The notes: a model not told the origin generated them from the letters alone. Counted from the first letter of the stretch, positions 18,438 through 27,432 are shown. The stretch: DNA of 44,766 nt from Okeania sp. SIO2B3 (GCF_010672525.1 NZ_JAAHGH010000058.1:1-44766); one strand, 5' to 3'. Numbers and translations: made by a program.

Positions 18438-19127
18438 ATGAACTCACAAATAAAAGCAGTTCAAGCAGGGAGTTACTACGGAGACACCTCTTTTCGGACA
18501 CCACCCCCTGATTTAGAATCTTTAATGTTAAAAGAACGAATCGTTTATTTAGGGTTACCACTATTTTCATCAGATGAAGTAAAAAGAAATGTAGGTATTG
18601 ATGTTACCCAGTTAATTATTGCTCAACTACTTTATCTACAATTTGATAATCCAGAAAAACCAATTTATTTTTATATCAATTCTACTGGTACTTCTTGGTA
18701 TACAGGAGACGCAATTGGTTTTGAAACAGAAGCATTTGCTATTTGTGACACCATGAGTTACGTTAAACCACCAATTCATACAATATGTATTGGTCAAGCT
18801 ATGGGTACAGCAGCAATGATTTTGTCGGCAGGAACAAAAGGATATAGGGCAAGTTTACCTCATGCTACCATAGTTCTTAATCAAGCTAAAACAGGAGCTA
18901 GAGGTCAAGCAACAGATATTTCAATTAGAGCAAAAGAAGTTTTAGCTAATAAGACAACTTTTTTAAATATTCTTTCTAAAAATACGGGTCAATCAATAGA
19001 AAAGATTGCTAAAGATACAGATAGAATGCTCTATATGACACCCGAAATAGCTAAAGAATATGGTCTAATAGACCAAGTTTTAGCAAGTAGAAAAGAACTA
19101 CCAAAACCACTACCTGCTGCTGTTTAA
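18438..19127 (+). CDS. clpR: ClpR, proteolytically inactive ClpP-like subunit
   Basis: A 229-residue ClpP paralogue. The fold is clearly ClpP (PIYFYINSTGTS, GQAMGTAAMILSAGTKGYR, ARGQATDISIRAKEV), but the catalytic serine is Gly at about position 123 and the catalytic histidine position is Asn148 (IVLNQ in place of IHQ). That pattern defines ClpR, which joins ClpP3 in mixed heptameric rings in cyanobacteria; the complex works with ClpC. The N-terminus carries an extension of about 20 residues. clpP3 follows after 38 bp on the same strand, so the two are very probably co-transcribed and made in balanced amounts. Confidence 0.95.
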   Translation: MNSQIKAVQAGSYYGDTSFRTPPPDLESLMLKERIVYLGLPLFSSDEVKRNVGIDVTQLIIAQLLYLQFDNPEKPIYFYINSTGTSWYTGDAIGFETEAFAICDTMSYVKPPIHTICIGQAMGTAAMILSAGTKGYRASLPHATIVLNQAKTGARGQATDISIRAKEVLANKTTFLNILSKNTGQSIEKIAKDTDRMLYMTPEIAKEYGLIDQVLASRKELPKPLPAAV

Positions 19128-19165
19128 ATTCTCAATAAAATCAAAAAATCAAAGGTCAAAATATT

Positions 19166-19762
19166 ATGCCTATAGGTGTTCCTAGTGTTCCTTATCGTCT
19201 TCCTGGCAGTCAGTATGAGAGATGGATAGATATCTACACCCGTCTCGGTCAGGAAAGAATTATTTTTCTCGGTCAAGAAGTTACAGATGGGCTAGCTAAT
19301 AGAATTGTAGCCTATATGTTGTATCTAGATTCTGATGACCCAAATAAGCCCATTTATCTTTATATCAACTCTCCTGGTGGTTCTGTAACTGCAGGTTTGG
19401 CCATATACGATACAATGAAGTACATCAAATCAGATGTAATTACTATCTGCTTAGGTTTAGCTGCTTCTATGGGTTCTTTTCTATTAGCTGCTGGTACGAA
19501 AGGTAAAAGATTAGCTTTGCCTAATTCTAGAATTATGATTCACCAACCAATGGGCGGTACTCGTGGCCAAGCAACAGATATTGAAATAGAAGCTAAGGAA
19601 ATTTTGCGTGTTAGATCGCAGTTAAATAATATGCTCGTAGAATGCACGGGTCAATCTTTAGAAAAGATAGAAAAAGATACCGATAGAGACTATTTTATGT
19701 CTGCTGAAGAAGCAAAAGAATATGGTCTAATTGACCAAGTAATTGATGAACGTCAAAACTAA
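19166..19762 (+). CDS. clpP3: ATP-dependent Clp protease proteolytic subunit ClpP3
   Basis: A 198-residue serine peptidase with the intact triad: S101 ([11 protein letters not shown]), H126 ([10 protein letters not shown]) and D175 (DTDRDYF). It degrades proteins fed by an AAA+ unfoldase. The position right after clpR identifies it as the ClpP3 paralogue, the partner of ClpR and the essential constitutive Clp core in cyanobacteria such as Synechococcus. The start ATG at 19166 is preceded by AAAGGTCAA (AAGG 11-14 nt upstream). After the stop comes a small inverted-repeat element (19793-19922). Confidence 0.96.
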   Translation: MPIGVPSVPYRLPGSQYERWIDIYTRLGQERIIFLGQEVTDGLANRIVAYMLYLDSDDPNKPIYLYINSPGGSVTAGLAIYDTMKYIKSDVITICLGLAASMGSFLLAAGTKGKRLALPNSRIMIHQPMGGTRGQATDIEIEAKEILRVRSQLNNMLVECTGQSLEKIEKDTDRDYFMSAEEAKEYGLIDQVIDERQN

Positions 19763-19792
19763 AAACTATAGCTAAAAGTTAGTAGTTAGTAG

Positions 19793-19922
19793 TGGCGTGA
19801 CATACCTAAAATGTTGGAATAGTAGGGGCGAGTTCCACGTTAAATTAATGAACCTTAACAAATAAGATTAACCCGCCCCCACCACAATAATCTAAAGCAC
19901 AAAATTAGGTATGTCATTCCAG
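19793..19922. repeat. MITE with TGACATACCTAA ends
   Basis: TGGCGTGACATACCTAAAAT at the left and ATTAGGTATGTCATTCCA at the right are inverted repeats around about 95 bp. AGTAG occurs on both outer sides. There is no coding sequence. Confidence 0.65.
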
Positions 19923-20061
19923 TAGGGTGAATTAAGTAGGTAGGCAAAATAAATTGAACAAAGATTTGTCTAAATTCTTGAGAATTCCCAAAATTAATGT
20001 GTAATTGATTTGACGCAACTACTTAATATTCACCCTACTTTAATTATCTGTAAATAAAGAT

Positions 20062-20697
20062 ATGGATATAGCAGATTATTATCGACAATTAGAGTTAAAT
20101 ATAGGAGCTAGTTTAGGAGAAGTTAAGGCCTCTTATCGACGACTAGCACGGCTATATCATCCAGATGTTAACCCCGACCGCCAGGCTAAAGATAAATTTA
20201 TTGCAGTTACAGAAGCTTACAAAATTTTGCTGAAAATTGCTCCTTCTCAAACAGAATTACCATACAATTCTACTGTCAAACCAACAAAAAATAATTCAAA
20301 ACCAGAAACTAAATCTCCACAAACTTCACCCTCAAAGTCAACAAAAGTTAAAGTAACTCGTAAACAGAATCAATATAAAAGTCAATCCCACTTATCAGAA
20401 GCAGAAAAACAACTTAAGCAAAATTATTATTTACATTTACAGCAATTATTAAAATATAAAAGATATCCTCGAGCGATCGCTCTAGTAGAAGGTTTGGCTC
20501 AAAGAATGCCTCAAGATTGGGAAGTACGACAATGGCAAGCGATCGCCTATCAACGTTGGGCACGTCACCTCATTGGAGAAGGACAACTGGATAAAGCTAG
20601 AAACTATTTAAAGAAAGCACTCAAAACAGATCCCCACAACCGTGCCCTCTGGTCTGAGGTAGAACGTGATTTTCGTCAATTAGAAAAAATTTATTAA
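20062..20697 (+). CDS. J-domain protein with C-terminal TPR-like helices
   Basis: A 211-residue protein. Residues 5-65 form a J domain (DYYRQLELNIGASLGEVKAS, then RLYHPDVN with the HPD motif) that would activate an Hsp70. A Thr/Ser/Lys-rich linker (70-115) follows, and residues about 120-205 form TPR-like helical hairpins (RAIALVEGLAQRMPQDWEVR, LDKARNYLKKALKTDPHNRA). It lies 300 bp after clpP3 on the same strand, which fits a protein quality-control neighbourhood, though separate transcription is likely. Zinc and G/F domains are absent. The client is unknown. It is distinct in sequence from the other J protein at 11314. Confidence 0.88.
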   Translation: MDIADYYRQLELNIGASLGEVKASYRRLARLYHPDVNPDRQAKDKFIAVTEAYKILLKIAPSQTELPYNSTVKPTKNNSKPETKSPQTSPSKSTKVKVTRKQNQYKSQSHLSEAEKQLKQNYYLHLQQLLKYKRYPRAIALVEGLAQRMPQDWEVRQWQAIAYQRWARHLIGEGQLDKARNYLKKALKTDPHNRALWSEVERDFRQLEKIY

Positions 20698-20989
20698 TTA
20701 TTTGTATATTCGACCAATCGTTGTATAATATACCAAGTTTTTGGGCTAGAAATATAAGCACACATTACAGTAATGTTAAAGAATTACCATATAATGGAAT
20801 TTTAGTCAAAAACATTTGAAAAATATATTCAAAAGTTTATATAGCAAAAGTTTAAGGTCTAATTAGCTTATTTCTTGATATATCTAGGTTTTACTGAGTC
20901 ATGTTACGCCAAGATACATTTTTAGCCTTTTGATGTATTTCTCTTGCCCTGTCTGGTTTTCAGTAATTTTCGCCCTCAAAAATATCAAA

Positions 20990-21139
20990 GTCCCGATTAA
21001 GAATACTCATCGTATTTATAATGCTGATAATCCAACTGAACATAGCTTTAGAGGTAAAAGAATCAAACATGGTTTGTACAAAATTAAGCCAGATAAATTG
21101 ATTAATGCTGACTGCAATGTGCAGCAAATATTGGATTAA
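20990..21139 (+). pseudogene. TnpB fragment (zinc-ribbon/C-terminal part)
   Basis: The readable part is EHSFRGKRIKHGLYK...LINADCN, corresponding to the GKRVKRGLY...INADVNGSLN segment near the end of IS1341-type TnpB proteins. The catalytic Asp environment has decayed, upstream domains are missing, and the frame stops at 21139. It belongs to a different TnpB lineage from the intact gene 200 bp downstream and resembles the 3610-4093 pseudogene. Confidence 0.75.
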
Positions 21140-21344
21140 AAAGTAAGCTGAATGAGTTGACTCTTGACAAAGGCTTAGGCATCTTTGGCTCTGCTATTAA
21201 TGGTTAAATTTGATGTGGGTTTTCCTGACAAATTTATCTAATGTTGGCATTTATACCCGCGCTCTCCTGCAAGGGAGCGTCGTATGGGAATGCCAACCCA
21301 TGCTATAATAAAACTACTAAAGTGTTAGTAATAGATAGAAAACA

Positions 21345-22679
21345 TTGAAATCTAGATACAAATATCGCATCTATCCTAATCATATTCAAATAACCAAATT
21401 AAATCAACTTTTTGGTTGTTGTCGATATGTTTGGAATCAAAGTTTAGTATATTGTAATCAACTATATGCTGGTGGTCAAAAGAAACCTAGCTATGTAGAT
21501 TTAACTAAACAATTCATAACTCAAGCCAAGAAAGAATTGCTGTGGCTGAAAGAAGTAGCTTCTACGCCACTACAACAATCTTTGAAAGACTTAGACCAGG
21601 CATATAAAAACTTTTTTGATAGTTGTACTGAAAAACGTAAAGGAATTCAAGTCAAACCTCCTCAATTTAAGTCAAGAAAGTCTAGACAAGCTGCTAGATT
21701 TGTAGGAGTTAATTACAAGATTGGTCAAGACAAAATCTATCTGCCAAAAGTAGGTAAGATTAAAATATTTTGGTCAAGAAAACTACCATCACAGCCTAGT
21801 TCTGTAACCATAATTAAAGATTCATCTAATCGTTATTTTGCTAGTTTTGTTGTAGAAACTGGTGCAGAAAATTTGCCAAAGTCTGGTCATTCTATTGGGA
21901 TTGATTTGGGTATTAGCACATTTGCCACATTGAGTAATAGCGAGAAGTTTAAGCTATCATTACCACTCAAGAAAAATCTTAAAAAACTAGCAAAATTCCA
22001 ACGGAAATTAGCCAAAAAAACTCCTGGTACAAACCGCCGTGAAAAGGCACGGCTTAGAGTAGCCAAACTCCACAGAAAAATTCAAGATATTAGAACAGAT
22101 TTCCTACACAAATTATCAACTGATTTAGTCCGTAAATACGATGTAATTGTACTAGAAGATTTGAATGTTTCTGGCATGGTTTCCTACGGAATGCTGCGCA
22201 AACGTAACCGCAAATTAGCTAAAGCAATTAGTGACTTAGGATGGAGACAATTTAGAACTTTAACTGAGGCTAAATGTGAAAAATATGGTTGTAAATTTAG
22301 AGTCATTGATAGATGGGAACCTACTTCTCAAAAATGTTCTCATTGTGGTTTTAAAGGTGGCAAGAAAGAACTAAATGTTAGGGAATGGACTTGTTTAAAT
22401 TGTGGGACTTTCCATGATAGAGATATAAATGCTGCAGTCAATATTCTTAATACTCAATCTGTTTTAGAAACAGTTAATCAACCGATAACCAAGGTTGAAA
22501 CAGTTAAAGAAACAGTAGCAAAAAATCCGATTCAACTATCACTTTTTGAAGAAGTCGCCGAGGGTCAACGGTCGATTATTTATCGGACACGGAGGAAACG
22601 TCAGACCGGCTTGCCAGCAGATTCCAATGATGTGTCAACCCGCCCTGAGTCATTCGTTCAGCTTAGTCTGTTTGATTGA
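21345..22679 (+). CDS. tnpB: TnpB, RNA-guided RuvC-like nuclease of an IS200/IS605 element
   Basis: A 444-residue protein. The N-terminus (KYRIYPNHIQ) is the TnpB wedge/REC start. RuvC catalytic residues are present: D187 (IGIDLGIST), E271 (VIVLEDLNVSG) and D360 (HDRDINAAVN), with zinc ligands C331, C334, C350 and C353. TnpB proteins cut DNA next to a short motif using a guide RNA made from the element's 3' end. Start is TTG 21345 (an in-frame stop lies 9 bp upstream). Two oddities: an in-frame 21-bp dispersed repeat at 22183-22203 adds about seven residues after GMV, and a long tail (371-444) carries two QLSLF motifs. All catalytic residues being intact, it could be active. Confidence 0.93.
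   Translation: MKSRYKYRIYPNHIQITKLNQLFGCCRYVWNQSLVYCNQLYAGGQKKPSYVDLTKQFITQAKKELLWLKEVASTPLQQSLKDLDQAYKNFFDSCTEKRKGIQVKPPQFKSRKSRQAARFVGVNYKIGQDKIYLPKVGKIKIFWSRKLPSQPSSVTIIKDSSNRYFASFVVETGAENLPKSGHSIGIDLGISTFATLSNSEKFKLSLPLKKNLKKLAKFQRKLAKKTPGTNRREKARLRVAKLHRKIQDIRTDFLHKLSTDLVRKYDVIVLEDLNVSGMVSYGMLRKRNRKLAKAISDLGWRQFRTLTEAKCEKYGCKFRVIDRWEPTSQKCSHCGFKGGKKELNVREWTCLNCGTFHDRDINAAVNILNTQSVLETVNQPITKVETVKETVAKNPIQLSLFEEVAEGQRSIIYRTRRKRQTGLPADSNDVSTRPESFVQLSLFD
22183..22203 (+). repeat. 21-bp very small dispersed repeat, in frame in tnpB
   Basis: It starts CCTACGGAATG and ends GCGCAAAC. The same unit, with one or two changes, forms part of the R4 termini (14943, 24013, 28271) and occurs inverted inside the dead tnpB at 42879-42899. 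At 21 bp it adds seven codons (within SYGMLRKR) without a frameshift. Confidence 0.85.
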
Positions 22680-22729
22680 TGGATGGGAATCCCGCGTTGT
22701 CTCGTAGAGCAACGTCGGGAGGATGTCAA
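22680..22729 (+). ncRNA. 3' end of the probable omega-RNA / right end
   Basis: The hairpin CCCGCGTTG / CAACGTCGGG directly after the tnpB stop is followed by AGGATGTCAA. In the TnpB family the guide RNA scaffold spans the end of tnpB and this right end, and the guide is the host DNA immediately beyond it (here ATATTAAGTTAT). The 5' limit of the RNA cannot be set from sequence alone. Confidence 0.6.
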
Positions 22730-22762
22730 ATATTAAGTTATAAATTATTATAAAAACTAACA

Positions 22763-24007
22763 ATGACAGACATAAATCAAGATTTCCAAAAAGCTATAAA
22801 TCTGCAAAAAGAAGGAAAGTTAAAAGAAGCAGAGTCAATATATATTGACATACTCAAGTCTGATAGTAATCATGTACCCACCCTAATCAACTTAGGTTTA
22901 ATAGAGCAAAACCAGGGCAAACTAGATGAGGCAAGTCAATTTTATAAATATGCATTTTCCATAGATCCAAACAATATATCTCTACTTTATCTCTTAGCAA
23001 AAATTACACAAGAATTAAACCAATTAGATGAAGCTATTATATACTGGCAAAAATTAGCAGAAATCAAACCAAATTCTGCCCTAGAATGTTATGGAAATAT
23101 TGGTAATAGTCTAGTTCAACAAGGCAAATTTGATGAAGCACGAAATTACTTTCATCGTGCCTTAGAAATATCACCCAAAAGTTTTCAAGCTCATCAAGCG
23201 ATCGGTAATTTACTAATTAGACAAGATAAACTTTTGGAAGCTAAATCAGAATTCAGCCAAGCATTAGAAATTAATCCTAATTATCAAGTAGCTAAAGTTT
23301 GGTTGACTTTAGTTGATAAGTTACTCAAAGGAGACAATCTAGTTTCATTCAATTATCAAAACACCCCCATAAAATTTGAAATAACAGGAAAAAATCTAGC
23401 CGTAGAAATTGCTAATATAGGTGGAAGTTTTTATGAATTAGCCGAGCTAGAATTTATTAGACAAAACCTCAAATCATCAAATCCAGTTATAGTTGATATT
23501 GGAGCAAATACAGGGAATCATTTAGTCTACTTTGCCAAATTTATCCAGGCAGCAAAAGTTATTCCCATAGAGTTTCATCCAGAAATTATTGCAGCTTTAA
23601 AAAGACATATTTCAATTAATCAAGTCAGCAATATTGACTTGTCTAAATTAGGCTATGCTCTTGGTAAAAATAGTGGTAAATCTTTCATAAAAGAACATCC
23701 AGCTAAAGATTTATGTTTGACAGAAATTGACGATAACATTATCAATGGTCAAGAATTAGTAGTTGTTCCTTTAGATGAAATAATTACTGAAAAAGTAGAC
23801 TTCATTAAAATGGATGTACAGGGGAAAGAAATAGATGTCTTGGAAGGAGCAAAAAATTTGATATCTAGCTATCGACCTGATATGTTAGTTGAAATTGCCA
23901 AAAATCATATCAAGGATTTTAGGAAATTTTTAGCAGCGGTCAACTATCAAACTGTTAAAGCCTTCGACCATGGAAGATATGTCAACTTCTATATTAAATA
24001 TATATAA
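22763..24007 (+). CDS. TPR-repeat FkbM-family methyltransferase
   Basis: A 414-residue two-part protein. Residues 1-185 contain about five TPR units (EGKLKEAESIYIDILKSDSN, QGKLDEASQFYKYAFSIDPN, QGKFDEARNYFHRALEISPK). Residues about 200-410 form a FkbM-type SAM-dependent methyltransferase with the SAM loop VDIGANTGNH and downstream VDFIKMDVQGKEIDVLEG. FkbM enzymes usually O-methylate sugars or polyketides; the TPR part may bind the acceptor or a partner, and the substrate is unknown. It starts 34 bp after the right end of the tnpB element. Its stop codon TAA (24005-24007) is also the first three bases of an R4 repeat, so the C-terminus may have been altered by that insertion. Confidence 0.9.
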   Translation: MTDINQDFQKAINLQKEGKLKEAESIYIDILKSDSNHVPTLINLGLIEQNQGKLDEASQFYKYAFSIDPNNISLLYLLAKITQELNQLDEAIIYWQKLAEIKPNSALECYGNIGNSLVQQGKFDEARNYFHRALEISPKSFQAHQAIGNLLIRQDKLLEAKSEFSQALEINPNYQVAKVWLTLVDKLLKGDNLVSFNYQNTPIKFEITGKNLAVEIANIGGSFYELAELEFIRQNLKSSNPVIVDIGANTGNHLVYFAKFIQAAKVIPIEFHPEIIAALKRHISINQVSNIDLSKLGYALGKNSGKSFIKEHPAKDLCLTEIDDNIINGQELVVVPLDEIITEKVDFIKMDVQGKEIDVLEGAKNLISSYRPDMLVEIAKNHIKDFRKFLAAVNYQTVKAFDHGRYVNFYIKYI

Positions 24008-24423
24008 GCATTTCCTGCGGAATGCTTCCCTACGGGATGCTACGCAAACGCAAACAGCTATTAGCGGTCAGCTATTCCTACGGAATGCTACGCAAACAGC
24101 TTTTTAATGAATAAAATAAAAATTAGTTTAACTTGTACTACCTTTTTACCTATAAATTTAAGCACAAGAAAGACTTGTTTTGAATTTTTAACTCATACAA
24201 TTCAAGGGAATGAAACTGATAGCTAAATGCTTACGGAAGTGTTTAAATGAATATAGACTTTAAGGTCAAAGTAACCTGCTTTTGTAAGATTTAATTATGA
24301 CTGGATTCTGGTTTAATAATATCCCTTAATATAGGGTTTAAATCAAGCTCAAAAACAATAGCTGAATGCTGAATGCTGAATGCTGAATGCTGTTTGCGCA
24401 GCATTCCGTAGGAAATGCTTACA
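24005..24423. repeat. R4 palindromic element with heptamer array
   Basis: The left end TAAGCATTTCCTGCGGAATG (24005) and inverted right end GGAAATGCTTAC (24412-24423) enclose two further copies of the TACGGAATGCTACGCAAAC unit, an R4 core (GAATATAGACTTTAAGG) and four to five tandem GCTGAAT heptamers (24361-24392). Confidence 0.75.
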
Positions 24424-24488
24424 AATATACTCACTAAAACTTCAATTTGGATTAGCGACAAATATATATAAATGGAAAGAATAAACTA

Positions 24489-25439
24489 ATGCAAGACTTA
24501 ATTTTCTGGAGCGTAATATTTATAGTCAGCTTATTCACTCTAATTAAAGCTTCTGACTTCTTTACAGATGCAGCAGAAAAAATAGGTATATCTTTAGGAA
24601 TTTCTCCTTTTTTAGTTGGGGTAACTATAGTATCAGTAGGAACTTCTCTGCCAGAGTTAGTATCATCTATTATCGCTGTATACCAAAACTCCTCTGAAAT
24701 TGTTTTTGGTAATGTAGTTGGTTCCAATATTGCTAATATTTTCTTGATTATTGGTACTGCATCATTGATCAGCAGTCCTTTAAGGATACAATATGAGCTA
24801 ATTAATGTAGATTTACCACTATTTGTTGGTTCAGCTTTTTTATTAAGTTTAACAGTTTTAGATAATAATTTTTCTACAAATGAAGCTATTATTTGTATTT
24901 TGGGATATGTTATCTATGTTTTGTACACTATTAGTAGTGGTAAGGAAGAACAAGGTTCAGAAAGAAATGGAGATAGAAACTCAAAGAAAACTTTACCTCT
25001 CAAACAAATAGTCATTGTGATTGCTAGTTCATTATTTGTCTTTTTGGGGGCAACCTATACAATTGAATCAGTTACTAAAATTTCTGAGATACTCAATATT
25101 GCTAAAGAATTAATTGCTTTAAGTGCAGTTGCCCTTGGTACCTCATTGCCAGAGTTAATAGTTACCATTTCTGCTGCTAAAAAAGGTAACCCAGAAATTG
25201 CCGTAGGAAATGTCTTAGGTTCTAATATTTTTAACTCATTAGTAGTAATGGGAATACCAAGATTAACAGGCAATTTAGTAATTCCTGAAGATGTTATTGG
25301 TGGCGGGTTATTGGTTTTATTAGCAGGAACAATTATGTTCTTTTTTGTCACTCAAGATAAACAGGTTACTCGTTGGGAAGGATTAATATTTTTCCTATTC
25401 TATGGATGGTTTATTGGCGATATATTTGGGTTAGTTTGA
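24489..25439 (+). CDS. Calcium/sodium antiporter (CaCA family, YrbG-like)
   Basis: A 316-residue inner-membrane exchanger with about ten hydrophobic helices in two inverted halves. Each half carries the alpha-repeat signature: GTSLPELVSS plus GNVVGSNIAN in the first (about 52-83) and GTSLPELIVT plus GNVLGSNIFN in the second (about 214-249). These acidic and Asn residues bind the cation. The family exchanges Ca2+ (or K+) for Na+ or H+. The central loop (about 150-170, GKEEQGSERNGDRNSKK) is charged and cytoplasmic. It is monocistronic. The first ATG (24489) is used; the ribosome-binding site (GGAAAGAATAAACT) is weak. Confidence 0.93.
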   Translation: MQDLIFWSVIFIVSLFTLIKASDFFTDAAEKIGISLGISPFLVGVTIVSVGTSLPELVSSIIAVYQNSSEIVFGNVVGSNIANIFLIIGTASLISSPLRIQYELINVDLPLFVGSAFLLSLTVLDNNFSTNEAIICILGYVIYVLYTISSGKEEQGSERNGDRNSKKTLPLKQIVIVIASSLFVFLGATYTIESVTKISEILNIAKELIALSAVALGTSLPELIVTISAAKKGNPEIAVGNVLGSNIFNSLVVMGIPRLTGNLVIPEDVIGGGLLVLLAGTIMFFFVTQDKQVTRWEGLIFFLFYGWFIGDIFGLV

Positions 25440-25493
25440 AAAAATTAGTCCTATTTTAAGTTGTGAATTTTTGGTGTGTCGGTATTGATGTTA

Positions 25494-25689
25494 TACAATT
25501 TTGAAAAAAGAATGTTACGAATAATAAGCATGAAAAAAATATTTTACAGGAGGTCTCCCTTTGACAAAAAATAGAATTTATTAGCTCAAAACTGGTATTG
25601 AAGCTATTTCCATACGACTCCTGACTCCTGAGGACTGACTCCTAAGAAATAGCCTAACTATTTGTAGCAAACATTCATAAAATTCGTAT
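25494..25689. repeat. R3 MITE copy
   Basis: The left end ATACAATTTTGAAAAAAG and the GTTACGAATAATAA block, interior TGACTCC heptamers (25616-25647) and right end TTTGTAGCAAACATTCATAA match 9011-9208; the outermost right bases have diverged. Confidence 0.7.
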
Positions 25690-25772
25690 TAGATGGCAGA
25701 TATAATCCACAAATAAATACACTCAAATTTTTCACAACTGCTGCATTGGGAGGTCTGTAAACAAAGCTATAG

Positions 25773-25907
25773 TTCAATAATGAATAATGAATAATGAATA
25801 ATGAATAATGAATAATTACCTCTCCTTGAAAAGAAGAGGATTGACTCAAAAGAAAATTTTTATTTATTATCCCCTTAAAAGGGGAGGCTTTAAACCACAA
25901 TTTTTCG
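25773..25907 (-). mobile_element. R1 element copy C (heptamer-tailed)
   Basis: On the minus strand it begins after TTAC (complement of 25908-25911) with CGAAAAATT, GTGGTTTAAAGCCTCCCCTT and a CCCCTTTTAAGGGG hairpin. It ends with GAGGTAATTATTC, five ATTATTC heptamers and TTGAA. It is 135 bp and has no gene. Confidence 0.75.
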
Positions 25908-25930
25908 GTAAAGTAGTTTTAGCTAGATTA

Positions 25931-26099
25931 TACCAAGCCAGAAAAAAGAATGTTACAAATAATAATAGTTATTGAAAAACTTTACCCATCACATCTCTTT
26001 GACTAAAAATTAAGCCTTGCCTGAAGAAAAAGTTAGATACTATTACTCCTGACTTGTAACTCCTAGTTATTCGTAGCAAATATTTATAACGCCTAGTAT
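25931..26099. repeat. R3 MITE copy, divergent
   Basis: TACCAAGCCAGAAAAAAG at the left, AATGTTACAAATAATAA, and TATTCGTAGCAAATATTTAT near the right end correspond to R3; the right end CCTAGTA is flanked by TA. Confidence 0.6.
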
Positions 26100-26105
26100 T
26101 ACATA

Positions 26106-26313
26106 TGGCTTGCTGATTAGATCTAAAAGTATTTGCAGATAAAGGTAAGTGCCTGGTTTTGAGCATCAATACGCTCAAAAAGTTAATATTTTAGGCGCAT
26201 AGTTGGGCAGAAAAATCATTCTTACAATTGTTCTCCTACCTCCTCGCTAAGTACCCATTTCTCCTGTCTCCTGTCTCCTACCCTCACCCATAAGACTAGT
26301 GAAGCGCAAACCC
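26106..26313 (+). repeat. R2 MITE copy 3, 6-bp duplication TACATA, abutting an mscS pseudogene
   Basis: The flanks TACATA occur at 26100-26105 and 26314-26319. The ends TGGCTTGCTGATTAGAT and GCGCAAACCC fit R2. Insertion hit the stop region of the minus-strand mscS pseudogene: the pre-insertion sequence would read ATG-TAA, the present one ATG-TAG, using element bases. Confidence 0.85.
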
Positions 26314-27426
26314 TACATAGTAATTGGGGAATCTACATAAATATTTGGTTCTTGTAGATAAAATTCAATGCCAAACTTTTTTAGTTCCTTAGAAATAGTT
26401 TGATTAGCAACTTCCAAAAGTCGCTTTCTTAATTGGATAGAATTTTCACTAGAACCGAGAATAAAAAAAGTTATTCTAGCCCGACATTTATCTGTATGTT
26501 CATGGTCAAATACTGCTATTTTTGTACTTCCTGGGTCAATGCCAAATACTGAATCTGTACTATTTTTAACTACTTGCTGAACTAGAGCTTTTTCTCGTTC
26601 TATCAGTTTTTTAGTAAAGTCTAAATAAGATCACTTTTTTACCACGGGTAATATTCTCAATTCCTGCATTGGCTAATTGGTTATTAGGAACAATATATAG
26701 TGTACCCGTGGCGGCTTTCCTGATTTTTGTAGAGCGCAAACCAATAGATTCTACTCTGCCATACATCTCACCTTCTCCTAATGAGCAACGAATATAATCT
26801 CCAGGAATAAAAGGACGGTCTAAATACAATACAATAGTACCAAATAATTGCTCCAAAGTTTTGGAAGCAGCAAAACTAATAGCAACACCACCAATAGATA
26901 CTCCAGCTAACAAACCTGTCAATGGAAATTTTTGACTTTGAGCATAACCTATTGCAGCAATAAATCCGATTGCTACATTTACTATTGTCTCAAATACTAA
27001 CAACAATTCATCAGCTTCTAAGCCAGATTTACGAATAATTTTAATGCCATATATCCTGAGTAACTGCTGAAATAAACGGGAAGCTAACCAAGCAATGCCA
27101 ATAACTACAGCAAGAACGATTAAAGGATTAAAGAAACTGTATAATGTTTGATACTCTTTCAACCAAACTGAGGATAGAGAAATTAATATAAATGTTCCTG
27201 CAACTTGGAAAGGTTTTGTAAGTGGAGTAATAGAGTTATTAGTAATTTATTTGCCTAAATTCGGCATAAATCAATTAATCGTTAGTTGTACTATCCCTGG
27301 GGTATATTTTCCTATCAATAACCCTCCCAAGGCAAATATAAAAAAAATTAGATAGTGAGGAATGTTAGAACCTTCCAAAAAAATATATAGCTGATTTACC
27401 TTGTCAATTATATTTGAGAAAAACAT
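26313..27426 (-). pseudogene. MscS-family channel gene with two stops and a frameshift
   Basis: From ATG (complement of 27424-27426, MFFSNIIDKVNQ) the frame continues through two in-frame stops (TGA and TAA near 27225-27255). It then runs through an intact MscS core (residues SIGGVAISFAASKTLEQLFG and YLDRPFIPGDYIRC, to VPNNQLANAGIENITRGKK). A frameshift follows in an A-rich run near 26632-26637. The C-terminal domain is still readable in the next frame (SYLDFTKKLIEREKALVQQ to EPNIYVDSPITM). MscS channels release solutes on osmotic downshock. The start lies 6 bp after the stop of a paralogue (27433-28102), implying a former two-gene operon. Both copies are broken, though a fragment may be translated. 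Confidence 0.85.
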
Positions 27427-27432
27427 AGAAAA

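Larger units (their letters stand above)
21238..22729 (+). mobile_element. Apparently intact IS200/IS605 (IS1341-type) element
   Basis: The left end follows TTTAT (21233-21237) and contains a double hairpin: TTGGCATT/AATGCCAA around CGCTCTCC...GGGAGCG (21242-21296). The right end has CCCGCGTTG...CAACGTCGGG (22691-22719) and finishes ATGTCAA at 22729. It encodes only TnpB, with no TnpA transposase, so mobility would need TnpA in trans. The same ends occur on the tnpB-less elements at 319-595 and 4524-4845, and the same left end at 43441-43506. Confidence 0.8.

Noticed and set aside
25776-25815. Possible CRISPR or minisatellite array (TAATGAA repeats)
   Set aside because: The unit is 7 bp with no spacers. 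It is the heptamer tail of an R1 element, as are or resemble the other tandem 7-mers.
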